DNA of 64,000 nucleotides from Streptomyces avicenniae (GCF_000719135.1 NZ_JOEK01000021.1:1-64000); one strand, 5' to 3'. Positions 1 through 9,086 are shown, counted from the first letter of the stretch. Program-made: numbers and translations. Notes: generated from the letters alone by a model not told the origin.

Positions 1-39
1 CGAAGAACCCAGCTCAGACCGCAGTCACCCGTCCGGGGA

Positions 40-83
40 TGATCACTAAATCACCAGCCCAACACCTCGCTCATCTAGTGATC
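40..83. repeat. Short inverted repeat GATCACTA/TAGTGATC at the tap break point
   Basis: GATCACTA at 40-47 is matched exactly by TAGTGATC at 76-83. The repeat lies where the Tap-like reading frame loses family similarity (stop at 75-77). It could be the end of a mobile element that cut the gene, but no transposase is visible and the left side is outside the window. Confidence 0.35.
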
Positions 84-944
84 GTTCCCAGATTCGGCAC
101 AGGGCAGGATCGCGAGCTGCACGCACTGACGGCGGCCGTCGCGAGCGGGGCGGTAGATCCGCGGCCACGGGCCGAACCCGCGGCGGGTGAGCTGCCACTT
201 CGCGCGGGCAAGCTGCTTGACCACCGGGTGGTCCTCCGCCAGGCGCAGCGAACGGCGCTCCTCGAACCCTTCGAGGCGTTCGGGCAGGCCGCACTTCACA
301 GCCGCCGCGGCGGTGAGCACGATCAGCGGGTCGCTGTCCTTGCCGTTGCGGTGCAGTCTGGGCGCGCCGAGCCCCGACTCGGTCAGCGTCCACTCCACCA
401 GCTGGGGGATCGTGCTCGCCGGGCAGTCAAGCACCAGCCCCCCGGCGGCAGACGCGGCCCCGTCACCGTCCAGGACGGCCAGCGGACCATGCGGCCAGCG
501 CGGATCGGCCGGGGGACGCTGGAACGTGGCCGAGCGGCGCGACGATGCGGCCGGACGGGCAGGACGGGCGTGGGTGGTCGAAGTAGTCGGGGTCCGGGGC
601 GGCGCGGCGGCCTCCGGTGCGGCGGTCGAGGAGAGAGCCGGACGCGTGGTTGGTGACGTCGGTTGCGGCAGGGTGACCGGGGCCTCGGCGGACGTGGACG
701 GGTACTTCGCGGCCCAGCCGTCCAGCAACCGCTGGTACGCGCCCAGACGCGGCGGGCGCGGCTCGGACCGGCCGTTCTCCCAGTTCTTCACCGTCTGCGG
801 CGTCATCCTCAGCGCTTCGGCCAGACGCGCCTGGGTGATACCGGCGGCCTCCCGGAGCCTGGCCCGTTCCGCCGGAGGCGGCAGCTGCGGCTCCTCCTCA
901 AGCAGCGCGTCCACCGACGCGAACAGCTCTTCCTCGGTCGCCAT
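75..944 (-). CDS. Truncated Tap-like telomere-associated XRE-family HTH protein
   Basis: The start is ATG at 944, preceded by GGAGGTGG, giving 289 residues. Longer upstream starts lack such a site. Residues 25-65 form an XRE helix-turn-helix (AGITQARLAEAL, TPQTVKNWENGRSEP). A Pro/Thr/Ala linker follows, then a C-terminal block (GPLAVLDGDG, GGLVLDCPA, LHRNGKDSDPLIVLTAAAA, KWQLTRRGFGPWPRIYRP). This architecture matches my recollection of Streptomyces Tap, which binds telomere DNA and recruits the terminal protein Tpg. Tap is about 700 residues or more, so this copy ends soon after VQLAILP with an unrelated tail (AESGNDH). It is probably a non-functional remnant. No tpg gene is visible. An unrelated XRE regulator is the alternative. 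The Tap call is from memory of the family. Confidence 0.6.
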   Translation of the reverse strand: MATEEELFASVDALLEEEPQLPPPAERARLREAAGITQARLAEALRMTPQTVKNWENGRSEPRPPRLGAYQRLLDGWAAKYPSTSAEAPVTLPQPTSPTTRPALSSTAAPEAAAPPRTPTTSTTHARPARPAASSRRSATFQRPPADPRWPHGPLAVLDGDGAASAAGGLVLDCPASTIPQLVEWTLTESGLGAPRLHRNGKDSDPLIVLTAAAAVKCGLPERLEGFEERRSLRLAEDHPVVKQLARAKWQLTRRGFGPWPRIYRPARDGRRQCVQLAILPCAESGNDH

Positions 945-1348
945 ACGGGCTCCACCTCCGTCCCGGACGCTAACAGACTTTAGCCTCCGTTTTGCTGCGG
1001 CATTTAACCCGCACGGGTAAGCGTGGCAGGGTACCGGTGACGCGGCGGCGCAGCCCGGAACGCCCGCCTCCCGCCGCACGAGGACACCCGTGCGGCGGAC
1101 AGACCGCCGGCCGCGCACCGCGTCCGTCTCGGCGCCGAGAACGAGCCCGGAGACGGCGCACCGCTCGCAGGGCGCGGTGGCAGTCTCCGCCTTGCCCCGG
1201 GGCGCCGATCCCCCCAACTCACCCGTACTCACCAGGCGTCCGCGGCCCGGGTGAGTCGCGTCCTGACTTCGGGGGCTCCGGGTGTTCGGGCCGGGGCCGG
1301 CCTGCCGTCCGGGGCCGGTCGAGAGCCCTGGGCGGCAGGCGCCGGCCG
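945..1348. other. Non-coding stretch upstream of the Tap-like gene
   Basis: No supported gene. An ACCCG-CA-CGGGT inverted repeat at 1007-1018 lies in a locally AT-richer stretch (965-1020) and could belong to the promoter of the leftward Tap-like gene. The rest is GC-rich spacer behind the MFS stop codon. Confidence 0.4.
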
Positions 1349-2965
1349 CTACAGGGCCGCAACCGGTGTCTCTTCTCCGGCGGAAGCGGTGGCCCCGGTG
1401 GGGGAATCGTCGGCCGGTGCCTGGTGAACGGGTGCGTTCGTGGGCGGCACGTGCCGCAGCATGGTCAGCGCGAGCACCGTCATGGCGGTGAGGAGGACCG
1501 CGCCCACCACGGCGACGCCGTTGAGGCCGGACGCGAAGGCGTCACGGGCGGGCGTGATGATCCGGTCGGCCGCGGCGGCAGGCATGCCCGCAGTGGCGTC
1601 GAGCGCGCGGGCCAGGGTGTCACGGCTCGCCTCGGCGGCGGCGGCCGGGGTGCCGGCCGGAAGGCTGTCGGCGACGCTGTTGCGGTAGATCGCGGTGCCG
1701 AGGCTGCCGAGCGCGGCGATACCGAGGGCGAGACCGAAGTCGCTGCTGGTCTGTTGCAGGGCGGATGCGGCGCCGGCCTTCTCGGGGGGCGCGGAGCCCA
1801 CGATGAGAGAGACGCTCAGGCTCATGACGGGGCCGATGCCGGTGTAGACGAGGCCGAAACCGGCCAGGACGTACGCGAGTCCGTGGTCCTGGGGGTCGGC
1901 CTGGGTGAGGGTCGCGTACCCGATGGCGGAAAGGCCCAGGCCGATCGCGGTGACGCTGCCGGGGCGGATACGCCGTGCGGCGACGGGGGCGAGCATCGAC
2001 GAGGTGATGAGGAGACCGGCGGCGGGCAGCAGCCACAGGCCGGCGCGCAGCGGCGAAAGACCGGCGACCATCTGCAGGTACTGGGTGACGAAGAGATAGA
2101 TGCCGCCCATGGCGACCGCGGCGAACAGCATCACGCCCAGGGCGGCGCTGAAGGCGCGGGAGCGGAACAGGCTGAGGTCAAGCATCGGGTCGTCCAGGTG
2201 CAGTTGGCGCCGCGAGAAGACGAGTCCGAAGGCCACGCCGACGACGATGGCGACGATCGGCGCGGTCTGCGCGCCGTGCTTGGCGATCTCCTTGATGCCG
2301 TAGACGACCGGCAGGATGGCGAGGAGCGACAGGACGACGCTGGCCGGGTCCATGCGGCCGGCGTTCTCGTCCTTGTACTCCGGCAGCAGCACGGGCCCGG
2401 TGATCAGCAGCAGCAGCATGACGGGCACGGCGAGCAGGAACACCGATCCCCACCAGAATGCCTCCAGCATGAGTCCGCCGACGACCGGCCCGAGCGCGAT
2501 GCCGACCGAGAAGCTCGCGGCCCAGATGCCGATGGCCGTGCCCCGTTCCCTGGGATCCTGGAACATGTTGCTGATCAGCGCGAGCGTGGAGGGCATGAGG
2601 GTGGCGCCCGCGACACCGAGCAGGGCCCGGGCGGCGATCAGCAGTTCAGGGCTGTTCGCGTACGCGGCGATCACGGAGGCGATGCCGAAGGCGAGCCCGC
2701 CGATCAGGAGCAGCCTGCGCCTGCCGATGCGGTCCCCCAGGCTGCCGGCCGTGACCAGGAAGCCGGCGATCATGAACGCGTAGATGTCGATGATCCACAG
2801 CATCTGCGTGCTGCTCGGCGCCAGAGCCGCGCCCAGGTGCGGCACCGCCAGGTGCAGCAGCGTCACATCGAGGGACAGCAGGATGCTGGGCAGCGCCAGC
2901 ATGGCGAGACCGATCCACTCCCGCCGCCCGGCTTTTACCCTGCCGGAATCAACACCCGTAGACAT
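1349..2965 (-). CDS. MFS transporter, DHA2 (14-TM) drug:H+ antiporter type
   Basis: This 538-residue integral membrane protein has about 14 hydrophobic segments, typical of the DHA2 branch. Visible motifs are LDVTLLHLAVP in TM1, motif A GSLGDRIGRRR after TM2 (about residue 75), and an antiporter motif-C-like ALGPVVGGLMLE stretch. A large loop sits before the last segment and the C-terminal tail is hydrophilic. The start is ATG 2965 with GAAAGG upstream. It follows an SDR gene on the same strand, and both diverge from a SARP-type regulator, so it probably exports a toxic compound under that regulator's control. The substrate cannot be told from sequence. Confidence 0.85.
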   Translation of the reverse strand: MSTGVDSGRVKAGRREWIGLAMLALPSILLSLDVTLLHLAVPHLGAALAPSSTQMLWIIDIYAFMIAGFLVTAGSLGDRIGRRRLLLIGGLAFGIASVIAAYANSPELLIAARALLGVAGATLMPSTLALISNMFQDPRERGTAIGIWAASFSVGIALGPVVGGLMLEAFWWGSVFLLAVPVMLLLLITGPVLLPEYKDENAGRMDPASVVLSLLAILPVVYGIKEIAKHGAQTAPIVAIVVGVAFGLVFSRRQLHLDDPMLDLSLFRSRAFSAALGVMLFAAVAMGGIYLFVTQYLQMVAGLSPLRAGLWLLPAAGLLITSSMLAPVAARRIRPGSVTAIGLGLSAIGYATLTQADPQDHGLAYVLAGFGLVYTGIGPVMSLSVSLIVGSAPPEKAGAASALQQTSSDFGLALGIAALGSLGTAIYRNSVADSLPAGTPAAAAEASRDTLARALDATAGMPAAAADRIITPARDAFASGLNGVAVVGAVLLTAMTVLALTMLRHVPPTNAPVHQAPADDSPTGATASAGEETPVAAL

Positions 2966-3014
2966 CGTGGTGGCCTTTCGTGGTTGTGCTCGTGGGTCTT
3001 CTGTCAGATCAGGG

Positions 3015-3045
3015 GCCGCCGCCCCCGCAGCGCGGGGGCGGCGGC
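3015..3045 (-). terminator. 14-bp hairpin between SDR and MFS genes
   Basis: GCCGCCGCCCCCGC (3015-3028) pairs perfectly with GCGGGGGCGGCGGC (3032-3045) across a 3-nt loop. It lies after the SDR stop and before the MFS start, so it may end or attenuate SDR transcription, or stabilise the upstream mRNA. No long T-tract follows. Confidence 0.5.
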
Positions 3046-3085
3046 GGACGGTGTCCGTCCGTGGGGGCGGGGCCCCGAACAGCGG

Positions 3086-3850
3086 TCAGTGCTCGGCGCC
3101 CGGCAGGCCCTGCGCGAAGCCGCCGTCCACAGGGAATTCGACATTGGTGGTGAACGTGGCGTCGGCGGCCAGGAACAGCGCGGCCGCGGCGACCTCCTCG
3201 GCCGTCCCCATGCGCTTGAGCGGCGTGCTCAGGCCGCCCTGCTTCTCGAAGTCCGCGCGCTCCTGGTCGGTCATGCCGGGGACGCCCATGGTCGGGGTCT
3301 TGATGTAGCCGGGGGCGACGGCGTTCACGCGTATCCTGCGGGGCAGGTACTCGGCGGCGAGGACGTGCGCGAAGGCACGCACCGCGTCCTTGGAGCCGGC
3401 GTAGGCACTCAGGCCCGGGAAGACCAGGTCGTTGGCGACCGTGGTGAAGACGATGGCGCCGCCGTCGTTGAGGAGCGGTGAAAGGCTCTGCACGGTGAAG
3501 AAGGCGCCCTTGGTGTTGATGGCGAAGTGCCGGTCCCAGGACTCCTCGGTCACCTCGTCGAGGGTCTGCACCTCGGCGAGGCCGTGGTTGACGAACAGGT
3601 AGTCAACCCGGCCGAGCTTCTCCTGCGCGATGTCGGCGAGAGCGCGGACGTCGGCCATGCTCGCCGCGTCGGAGCGCACGACGTGCGCCCGGTCCGACAC
3701 CAGCTCGGTGCGTGCCCCTTCGATGTTCTTCTCGTTGCGGCCGGTGAGGACGACCTCGGCCCCTTCGTCCAGGAGCTGCTTGACGATGGCGAGACCCATC
3801 CCGTGCGTCCCACCGGTGACGACCGCCGTCTTGCCCGTGAACCTGCTCAT
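3086..3850 (-). CDS. SDR-family NAD(P)-dependent oxidoreductase
   Basis: A 254-residue classical short-chain dehydrogenase. The start is ATG 3850 with AGGGAG upstream; a longer frame from 3916 has no comparable site. The cofactor motif is TGGTHGMG (residues 13-20), NHG replaces the usual NAG, and the active-site YAGSK is present. The position 13 residues before the catalytic Tyr, usually Ser, reads Thr (FTTVAND). The C-terminal FPVDGGFA is typical. It is the first gene of a leftward unit with the MFS exporter and lies 222 bp from the divergent SARP regulator. The substrate is unknown. Confidence 0.85.
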   Translation of the reverse strand: MSRFTGKTAVVTGGTHGMGLAIVKQLLDEGAEVVLTGRNEKNIEGARTELVSDRAHVVRSDAASMADVRALADIAQEKLGRVDYLFVNHGLAEVQTLDEVTEESWDRHFAINTKGAFFTVQSLSPLLNDGGAIVFTTVANDLVFPGLSAYAGSKDAVRAFAHVLAAEYLPRRIRVNAVAPGYIKTPTMGVPGMTDQERADFEKQGGLSTPLKRMGTAEEVAAAALFLAADATFTTNVEFPVDGGFAQGLPGAEH

Positions 3851-4072
3851 CTTCGTCTCCCTGGTCAGCTGTGGTGTGTGGTGCGTGTTCGACCGGTGGC
3901 CACCGGCGAGTGCCATCCTCGGAGCCGCCTCTTGCGGTCTGCTGTCGATCCGCTTTCACCACTGTCCGGACCGGCTGTCACCCGCTGTCCCCGTGCGCTG
4001 CGCCGCAGGCCGTGGGCGGACCGGGGGCATGCACGCGCCGCGCGGCCGGTGGTGCCGTACTACGGTGGCTCC

Positions 4073-7000
4073 ATGCGTCTAGGGGTACTGGGGCCGCTCG
4101 CCGTCTGGTCCGACGACGGAGACCTTGCGGCAGTGCCGGAGTCGAAGGTCCGCGCTCTGCTCGCGGACCTGCTGACGGCTCCCGGGCAGGTGATCTCCGC
4201 CGACCGGCTCATCGACGAGCTGTGGGGCACCACCCCGCCGGCCAACCCCTCGGGCGCCCTGCAGACCCTGGTCTCCCGCCTGCGCCGGGTGCTCGCGCGG
4301 GCCGGAGCCGCCGAGGCGGTGCTCCACCGCGCACCCGGCTACGTCCTCGCGGTGGCGAGCGAAACGGTGGACACGGGCCGGTTCACAGCGATCACCGCAC
4401 AAGCCCGCACCACCGTGGGCCACCAGGAGCGCGCCGGCCTGTTCGCCGACGCCCTGGCGTTGTGGCGCGGCCCCGCCTTCGCGGACTTCGCGGACGAGCC
4501 GTTCGCGCGCCCCGCGATCGCCCGCTGGGAGGAACAACGGCTGCTGGCCCTGGAGGACCAGGCGGAAGCCCGCCTGGAGCTGGGCGACCACGGACTGCTC
4601 GCGGGCGAACTGGGCGACCTCACGAGCCGCCACCCCCTGCGGGAACGGCTGCGGGCGGCCCACATGCGGGCCCTGTACCGGGCAGGCAGAGCGAGCGAGG
4701 CCCTGGACAGCTACCTCGACCTGCATCGGCAGCTGAAAGATGAACTGGGCCTGGACCCCGGTCCCGAACTGATCGCTCTGCAACGGGAAATCCTGCGCCA
4801 GTCACCCGCTCTGAGCCAGCCACCGAGCACCGACGCACGCCTCAGGCAGCCGGGCACGCACCGCTCACCCGCACGGGAACCACGCGCGGGCCACCGGCCC
4901 CGCACCAACCTGCCCGCTGCCACCACCGACCTGATCGGCCGCACGGACTCCGTGGGCGAGATACGCGCCCGAGTGCGCGCAGGCCGCCTGGTCACCCTGA
5001 CCGGTCCCGGCGGCGTGGGCAAGACCCGCCTCGCCGTGGAGGTCGCGGCCCAGCTCGCCGAGGAGTACGAGGACGGGGTGTGGCTGGTGGAGCTGGCGGC
5101 CCAGGCGCCGACCACCCCGTCGGACGACGAACTGGCCGAACTCGTGGCGGCGACGCTCGGCGTACGCGACGACTCCGGGACGGGCTCCCCGCCCGGCGGC
5201 CGGCCGTACACCCTGCCGGGGCGGCTCACCGATGCACTTCGCGGTCGCCATCTGCTGCTCGTCCTGGACAACTGCGAGCACGTGGTCGAGGCGGCGGCGC
5301 GCCTGGCCCGGGCACTGCTGCGGCATGCGCCGGGCGTCCGTATCCTCGCCACGAGCCAGGAGCCGCTGGACGTCGCCGGTGAACAGGTGTGGCCCGTCCC
5401 GCCACTGGACCTGCCCGACCCGGCCGCGTCGGCTGCCGCCTCGGCCCGCGCCAGTGCGGTGCAGATGTTCCTCGCCCGTGCCCGGGCGGCCCTTCCCGGT
5501 TTGGAGCTCACCGACGACAACGCTCCGCTGGTGGCGGCGATCTGCCGTCGTCTCGACGGGATCCCGCTCGCCCTGGAGCTGGCCTCGGCCCGGGTCCGTG
5601 TCCTGGGGGTGCACGAACTGGCCGAGCGCCTGGACGACCGGTTCCGGCTGCTCACGACCGGCCGGCGGGACGCCCCCGCGCGCCAGCAGACCCTGCGCGC
5701 GATGATCGACTGGAGCTGGGAACTGCTGACGGCGGCCGAGCAGACGGTGCTGCGGCGGCTCGCCATCCACTCGGACGGGTGCTCGCTGGAGGCCGCCGAG
5801 GCCGTCTGCGCAGGCGAGGGCGTGCAGCCGGCCGAGGTCCTGGACCTGCTCGCCCGCCTCGTCGATCGTTCCCTCGTGTTCGTCGTGCAGGAGGCGTACG
5901 GGCCGCGCTACCGGCTCCTCGAATCGGTGGGCGCGTACTGCCTGGAGCAGCTGCGGGCCGGCGAGTACGACCGCGTACGGCGCGTCCACGCCCTGTACTA
6001 CGCGTCCCTGGCAGAGCGTGCCGACCCCTTTCTGCGCGGCGAGCGGCAGCAGCAGTGGCTTCGCCGCCTGGACGCGGAGACGGCGAACGTGCGGGCCGCG
6101 CTGGACGGCGCCGCAGCCGGTGGTGACGGCCGTCTGATGCTGCGCCTCGGCTCGGCGATGGTCTGGTACTGGTTCCTGCGGGGGCGTCTCGGCGAGGCGA
6201 AACGCTCCCTGACCCGGGCCCTGGAGGTGGCCGGTGCCCTGGCCCCCCAGGAGGCCGCCCACGCCGATGCCGACCGTGCCCGGGCCATGGCCTGGCGTAC
6301 CGGCATGGACCTGGTGTCCGGCGCCCCGGACGGGCTCGCGGGGCACGGCCGCTCCGTGCTGGCCCTGTACGAGGACGTCCGTGACCCGCATGAACGCACC
6401 CGGGCAGGCTGGTTCCTGGGCTCCGCCGTCACCCGGTTCGGCGACCAGGCCGTCGGTGAGGAACTGCTGGACCGAGTCCTGGCCGAGTCCCGTGCGCTGG
6501 GGGAACGGTGGGCCATCGCTGCGAACCTGGGGACACGCGGCATGCAGACGTATGTGTGCGGGGATCTCGACTCCTCGCGCCGAGACGGTGAGGAGAGCCT
6601 CGCGCTGTTCCGCGAGACAGGCGACCGCTGGGGCCAGCTCCAGGCGATGGCGGTGCTCGGGCGGGTCGCCGAGATCCAGGGCGACTACGCGGAGGCGAGC
6701 CGGCGGCATGGCGAAGGGCTGTCCATCGCCGAGGAGTTGGGGTTGTGGACGGACGCCTCCATGCGCCTGTCCGAGCTGGGCCGGATGGCGCTCCTGACCG
6801 GTGACCACGCCCGTGCCGACGAACTGCACGAGCGTGGTCGGCGCCTGGCCGTCGAGCAGGGGGACAAACCGGCGGAGGAGTTCGCCGAGATCGGCCTCGC
6901 CCTGAGCGCACGCCGGCAGGGCAGGCTGGACGACGCGGAGGGCCGTCTGGGGCGTTGGCTGGAGTGGAACCGGCAGTTCGACGCGGCGAACGGCGCCGCC

Positions 7001-7378
7001 CTGATCCTCGCCGAACTCGGCTTCGTCGCCGAACTGCGCGGCGATGCGGAGGCGGCGCTCGCCCGACACCGGGAGGGTCTGGCAGCCGCCGGTGCCACCG
7101 GTGATCCGCGCGCAGTGGCCCTGGCCAGGGAAGGACTCGCCGGTGCGTGGGCGCTGGCGGGGCGGCATGAGCACGCCGCCGTGCTGCTGGGCGCGGCGGC
7201 GGCGGCGCGCGCGTCGGTGGGGGCGCCGTTGCCCCAAGGCGAGCGGGGCGACGTGGACCGCATCGAGTCCGCTGTACAGGCCGCGCTGGGAGACGCCGTG
7301 TTCTCGGCGGCGCACGCGTACGGCGGGACACTCGGCACGGACGCCGCTGACGTCACTGAGCTAGCCGTTCCCCGATGA
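4073..7378 (+). CDS. SARP/BTAD transcriptional regulator with NB-ARC ATPase and TPR domains (AfsR-like)
   Basis: This protein of 1,101 residues starts at ATG 4073 (MRLGVLGPLAVW, the typical SARP N-terminus). Residues 1-90 form an OmpR-type winged helix (SKVRALLADLL, VISADRLIDELWG). Residues about 95-245 are the BTAD domain. A Pro/Arg linker precedes an NB-ARC-like ATPase with Walker A GPGGVGKTRLA (about 310) and Walker B LLLVLDNCEHV (about 395). TPR-like helices fill about 680-1100. Such proteins activate secondary-metabolism or resistance genes, with the ATPase/TPR part sensing a signal. It diverges from the SDR-MFS unit, its most likely target. No LuxR-type C-terminal HTH is seen. Confidence 0.88.
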   Translation: MRLGVLGPLAVWSDDGDLAAVPESKVRALLADLLTAPGQVISADRLIDELWGTTPPANPSGALQTLVSRLRRVLARAGAAEAVLHRAPGYVLAVASETVDTGRFTAITAQARTTVGHQERAGLFADALALWRGPAFADFADEPFARPAIARWEEQRLLALEDQAEARLELGDHGLLAGELGDLTSRHPLRERLRAAHMRALYRAGRASEALDSYLDLHRQLKDELGLDPGPELIALQREILRQSPALSQPPSTDARLRQPGTHRSPAREPRAGHRPRTNLPAATTDLIGRTDSVGEIRARVRAGRLVTLTGPGGVGKTRLAVEVAAQLAEEYEDGVWLVELAAQAPTTPSDDELAELVAATLGVRDDSGTGSPPGGRPYTLPGRLTDALRGRHLLLVLDNCEHVVEAAARLARALLRHAPGVRILATSQEPLDVAGEQVWPVPPLDLPDPAASAAASARASAVQMFLARARAALPGLELTDDNAPLVAAICRRLDGIPLALELASARVRVLGVHELAERLDDRFRLLTTGRRDAPARQQTLRAMIDWSWELLTAAEQTVLRRLAIHSDGCSLEAAEAVCAGEGVQPAEVLDLLARLVDRSLVFVVQEAYGPRYRLLESVGAYCLEQLRAGEYDRVRRVHALYYASLAERADPFLRGERQQQWLRRLDAETANVRAALDGAAAGGDGRLMLRLGSAMVWYWFLRGRLGEAKRSLTRALEVAGALAPQEAAHADADRARAMAWRTGMDLVSGAPDGLAGHGRSVLALYEDVRDPHERTRAGWFLGSAVTRFGDQAVGEELLDRVLAESRALGERWAIAANLGTRGMQTYVCGDLDSSRRDGEESLALFRETGDRWGQLQAMAVLGRVAEIQGDYAEASRRHGEGLSIAEELGLWTDASMRLSELGRMALLTGDHARADELHERGRRLAVEQGDKPAEEFAEIGLALSARRQGRLDDAEGRLGRWLEWNRQFDAANGAALILAELGFVAELRGDAEAALARHREGLAAAGATGDPRAVALAREGLAGAWALAGRHEHAAVLLGAAAAARASVGAPLPQGERGDVDRIESAVQAALGDAVFSAAHAYGGTLGTDAADVTELAVPR

Positions 7379-8142
7379 CGGTGTCCTCCCGCGCGGCACA
7401 ACGGCCAGGTGAGGCCGCATGAGGCGACCAGCACCAGCTGCTGCCCGCCGAGCCAGGCAGCCCGGGCCACGCCCAAGGCGGGCGCGTGGGCACCGGCGGC
7501 GCGGACCAGTCTGCTGATCGCCCGGCGACTGGCCTTTCTCGACGCGCGCCGTCCGGGCTGCTCGACGCCATCCTGACCGGCTTCCCCAGCGAGGAGGCCG
7601 CACAGCCCACCGGTGCCCGGGGACGTCCGGTAGCTGAGGCGCCGACACCGCGATCGCCCACGCCGGACCCCGTCCTCGTCGTGACGAAGGGCGTCCCCCG
7701 GGTCGCAGCCGGGTCGAGGAAGCACAGCCAGCAGGCGCGGACCCCTCGGACAGGCCCGCCGAGCCGGAGCGGCGGGCGGCCCGTGCCGACCGCGGGATCG
7801 TGGCCGGGACGCCGGACGGCGACCGGCTCGTGGAGATCGAGGCGATCGCCGCGGGCCGAGATGCTGCCGAAGGGGCCGGTTTCCGGCGCGCGAACCAGCG
7901 TAAAACGGTCACCGGCCGAGCTGACCTCCCGTCAACTGCCGCCCGAGCCAGGCCCGAAGGCCGCCGCCACCACCCGCGTCACACAGGGTGAGGAATGCGT
8001 TGCGATGGCGGCGTTTTTTCTCATGGAGGGAAATTCGAGCACTTGTATTGCTGCATGCGGAATTAGGTCGTAGCTTGCGAGCTACTCGTGATCGAGCGCA
8101 CGACGGTTCGCCGTCCAAGCCTCACACTGCAAAGGAGCCGCC
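7379..8142. other. Decayed or non-coding DNA before the ABC operon
   Basis: About 760 bp with no convincing gene. Weak coding-like stretches in several + frames (7486-7660, 7780-7900) change frame and match no family I recognise, so a decayed gene is possible. The right part (8020-8090) is AT-richer, and GTAGCT-tgcg-AGCTAC (8070-8085) is a 6-bp inverted repeat. This AT-rich stretch is the likely promoter/operator zone of the ABC transporter operon. Confidence 0.4.
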
Positions 8143-8205
8143 ATGAGCTGGACCGAACCCTTTTCCGGCGCGTCACGGCCTTCGGCCCCCGGGCGGTCCC
8201 GGTGA
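8143..8205 (+). CDS. 20-residue leader ORF overlapping the ABC permease start
   Basis: ATG 8143 has the best Shine-Dalgarno in this region (AAAGGAG, 5 nt spacing). It opens a 20-codon ORF (MSWTEPFSGASR, then PSAPGRSR) ending in TGA at 8203-8205. That stop overlaps the permease GTG at 8202 as GTGA, the signature of translational coupling. The permease start has no strong ribosome site of its own. The peptide resembles nothing I know. It has three Arg and three Pro but no run of a single amino acid, so classical attenuation is not obvious. It may simply load ribosomes onto the operon. Confidence 0.5.
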   Translation: MSWTEPFSGASRPSAPGRSR

Positions 8206-9086
8206 GCGTGGAAGGAACCGCCTCCGCGGCGAGCGCCGGGCCGCGCGAGCGCGGCACCCCGCCGCCGGGCGCGGCGCAGGGCGCGAGCCGCCTCAGGCGC
8301 CTCGCCGAGCGGCGCCGCGTGCGCGACCTCGGGCTCCGGGTCGCCGGCGTCCTCACCGTCCTCAGTGCCCTCGAACTGTGCTCCCGCGTCGGCCTGCTCT
8401 CGCAGGACTGGTTCCCGCCCGTCACCGAGACCTACGCCGAGCTGGGCAGGCTGGCCGCCGGCCACCCCCTGTGGACCGAGATCGGCCGCACCCTCAACGG
8501 CTGGCTGGTCGGCATCGTCATCGCCACCCTCCTCGCCGTCCCCATCGGCGTCCTCCTGGGCAGCAACAACACCGCCTACCGCTTCTCCCGGGTGGTCATC
8601 GAGTTCTGCCGGCCGATCCCCTCGGTCGCCCTCATCCCCCTCGCCGTCCTCGTCTACGGCGTCGGCCTGGAGATGAAGGTCTTCCTCATCGTCTTCGTGA
8701 CCTTCTGGCCCATCCTCCTCCAGGTCATCTACGGCGTGCGGGACGTGGACCCGCTGGTGCAGGACACCGCCCGCAGCTACGGTCTCCCCCCGAGTGCCCG
8801 CTTCCTGCGCGTCACCCTGCCGAGCGCCGCCCCCTACATCGCGACCGGCCTGCGCATCGCCTCGTCGATCGCGCTCGTGCTCGCCGTCACCGCCGAACTC
8901 GTCGTCGGCGCCCCCGGTCTCGGCCAGTCCATCGTCGTCGCGCAGTCCAACGCCCTGCTCCCGCGCATGTACGCGCTCATCATCGTCACCGGACTCGTCG
9001 GCTGGGCCCTCAACTCGGTCTTCCAGGCCATCGAGCGCCGCCTGCTCCGCTGGCACCCGTCGCAGCGCCGGGAGGTCGCCCAGTGA
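8202..9086 (+). CDS. ABC transporter permease, SsuC/TauC/NitT type (first copy)
   Basis: A 294-residue inner-membrane permease starting at GTG 8202, overlapping the leader ORF stop. About six hydrophobic segments follow a cytoplasmic Arg/Ala-rich tail. The coupling loop is visible as DTARSYGLPPSARFLRVTLP (about residue 187-206), with the E-A-A-loop region typical of nitrate/sulfonate/taurine or pyrimidine-type importers. It is followed by a second permease with GTGA overlap, then an ATPase and a binding lipoprotein, a complete importer. Adjacency to gentisate-pathway genes suggests an aromatic acid substrate, which is inference. Confidence 0.85.
   Translation: MSVEGTASAASAGPRERGTPPPGAAQGASRLRRLAERRRVRDLGLRVAGVLTVLSALELCSRVGLLSQDWFPPVTETYAELGRLAAGHPLWTEIGRTLNGWLVGIVIATLLAVPIGVLLGSNNTAYRFSRVVIEFCRPIPSVALIPLAVLVYGVGLEMKVFLIVFVTFWPILLQVIYGVRDVDPLVQDTARSYGLPPSARFLRVTLPSAAPYIATGLRIASSIALVLAVTAELVVGAPGLGQSIVVAQSNALLPRMYALIIVTGLVGWALNSVFQAIERRLLRWHPSQRREVAQ

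Noticed and set aside
992..3481. 829-codon + strand frame
   Set aside because: Low-complexity Gly/Arg/Asp-rich translation antisense to the MFS gene, with no ribosome site or family motif; a shadow of high-GC coding DNA.
4865..7315. 816-codon - strand frame opposite the SARP regulator
   Set aside because: Runs antisense to a gene with clear BTAD and NB-ARC motifs; its translation has no recognisable domain.
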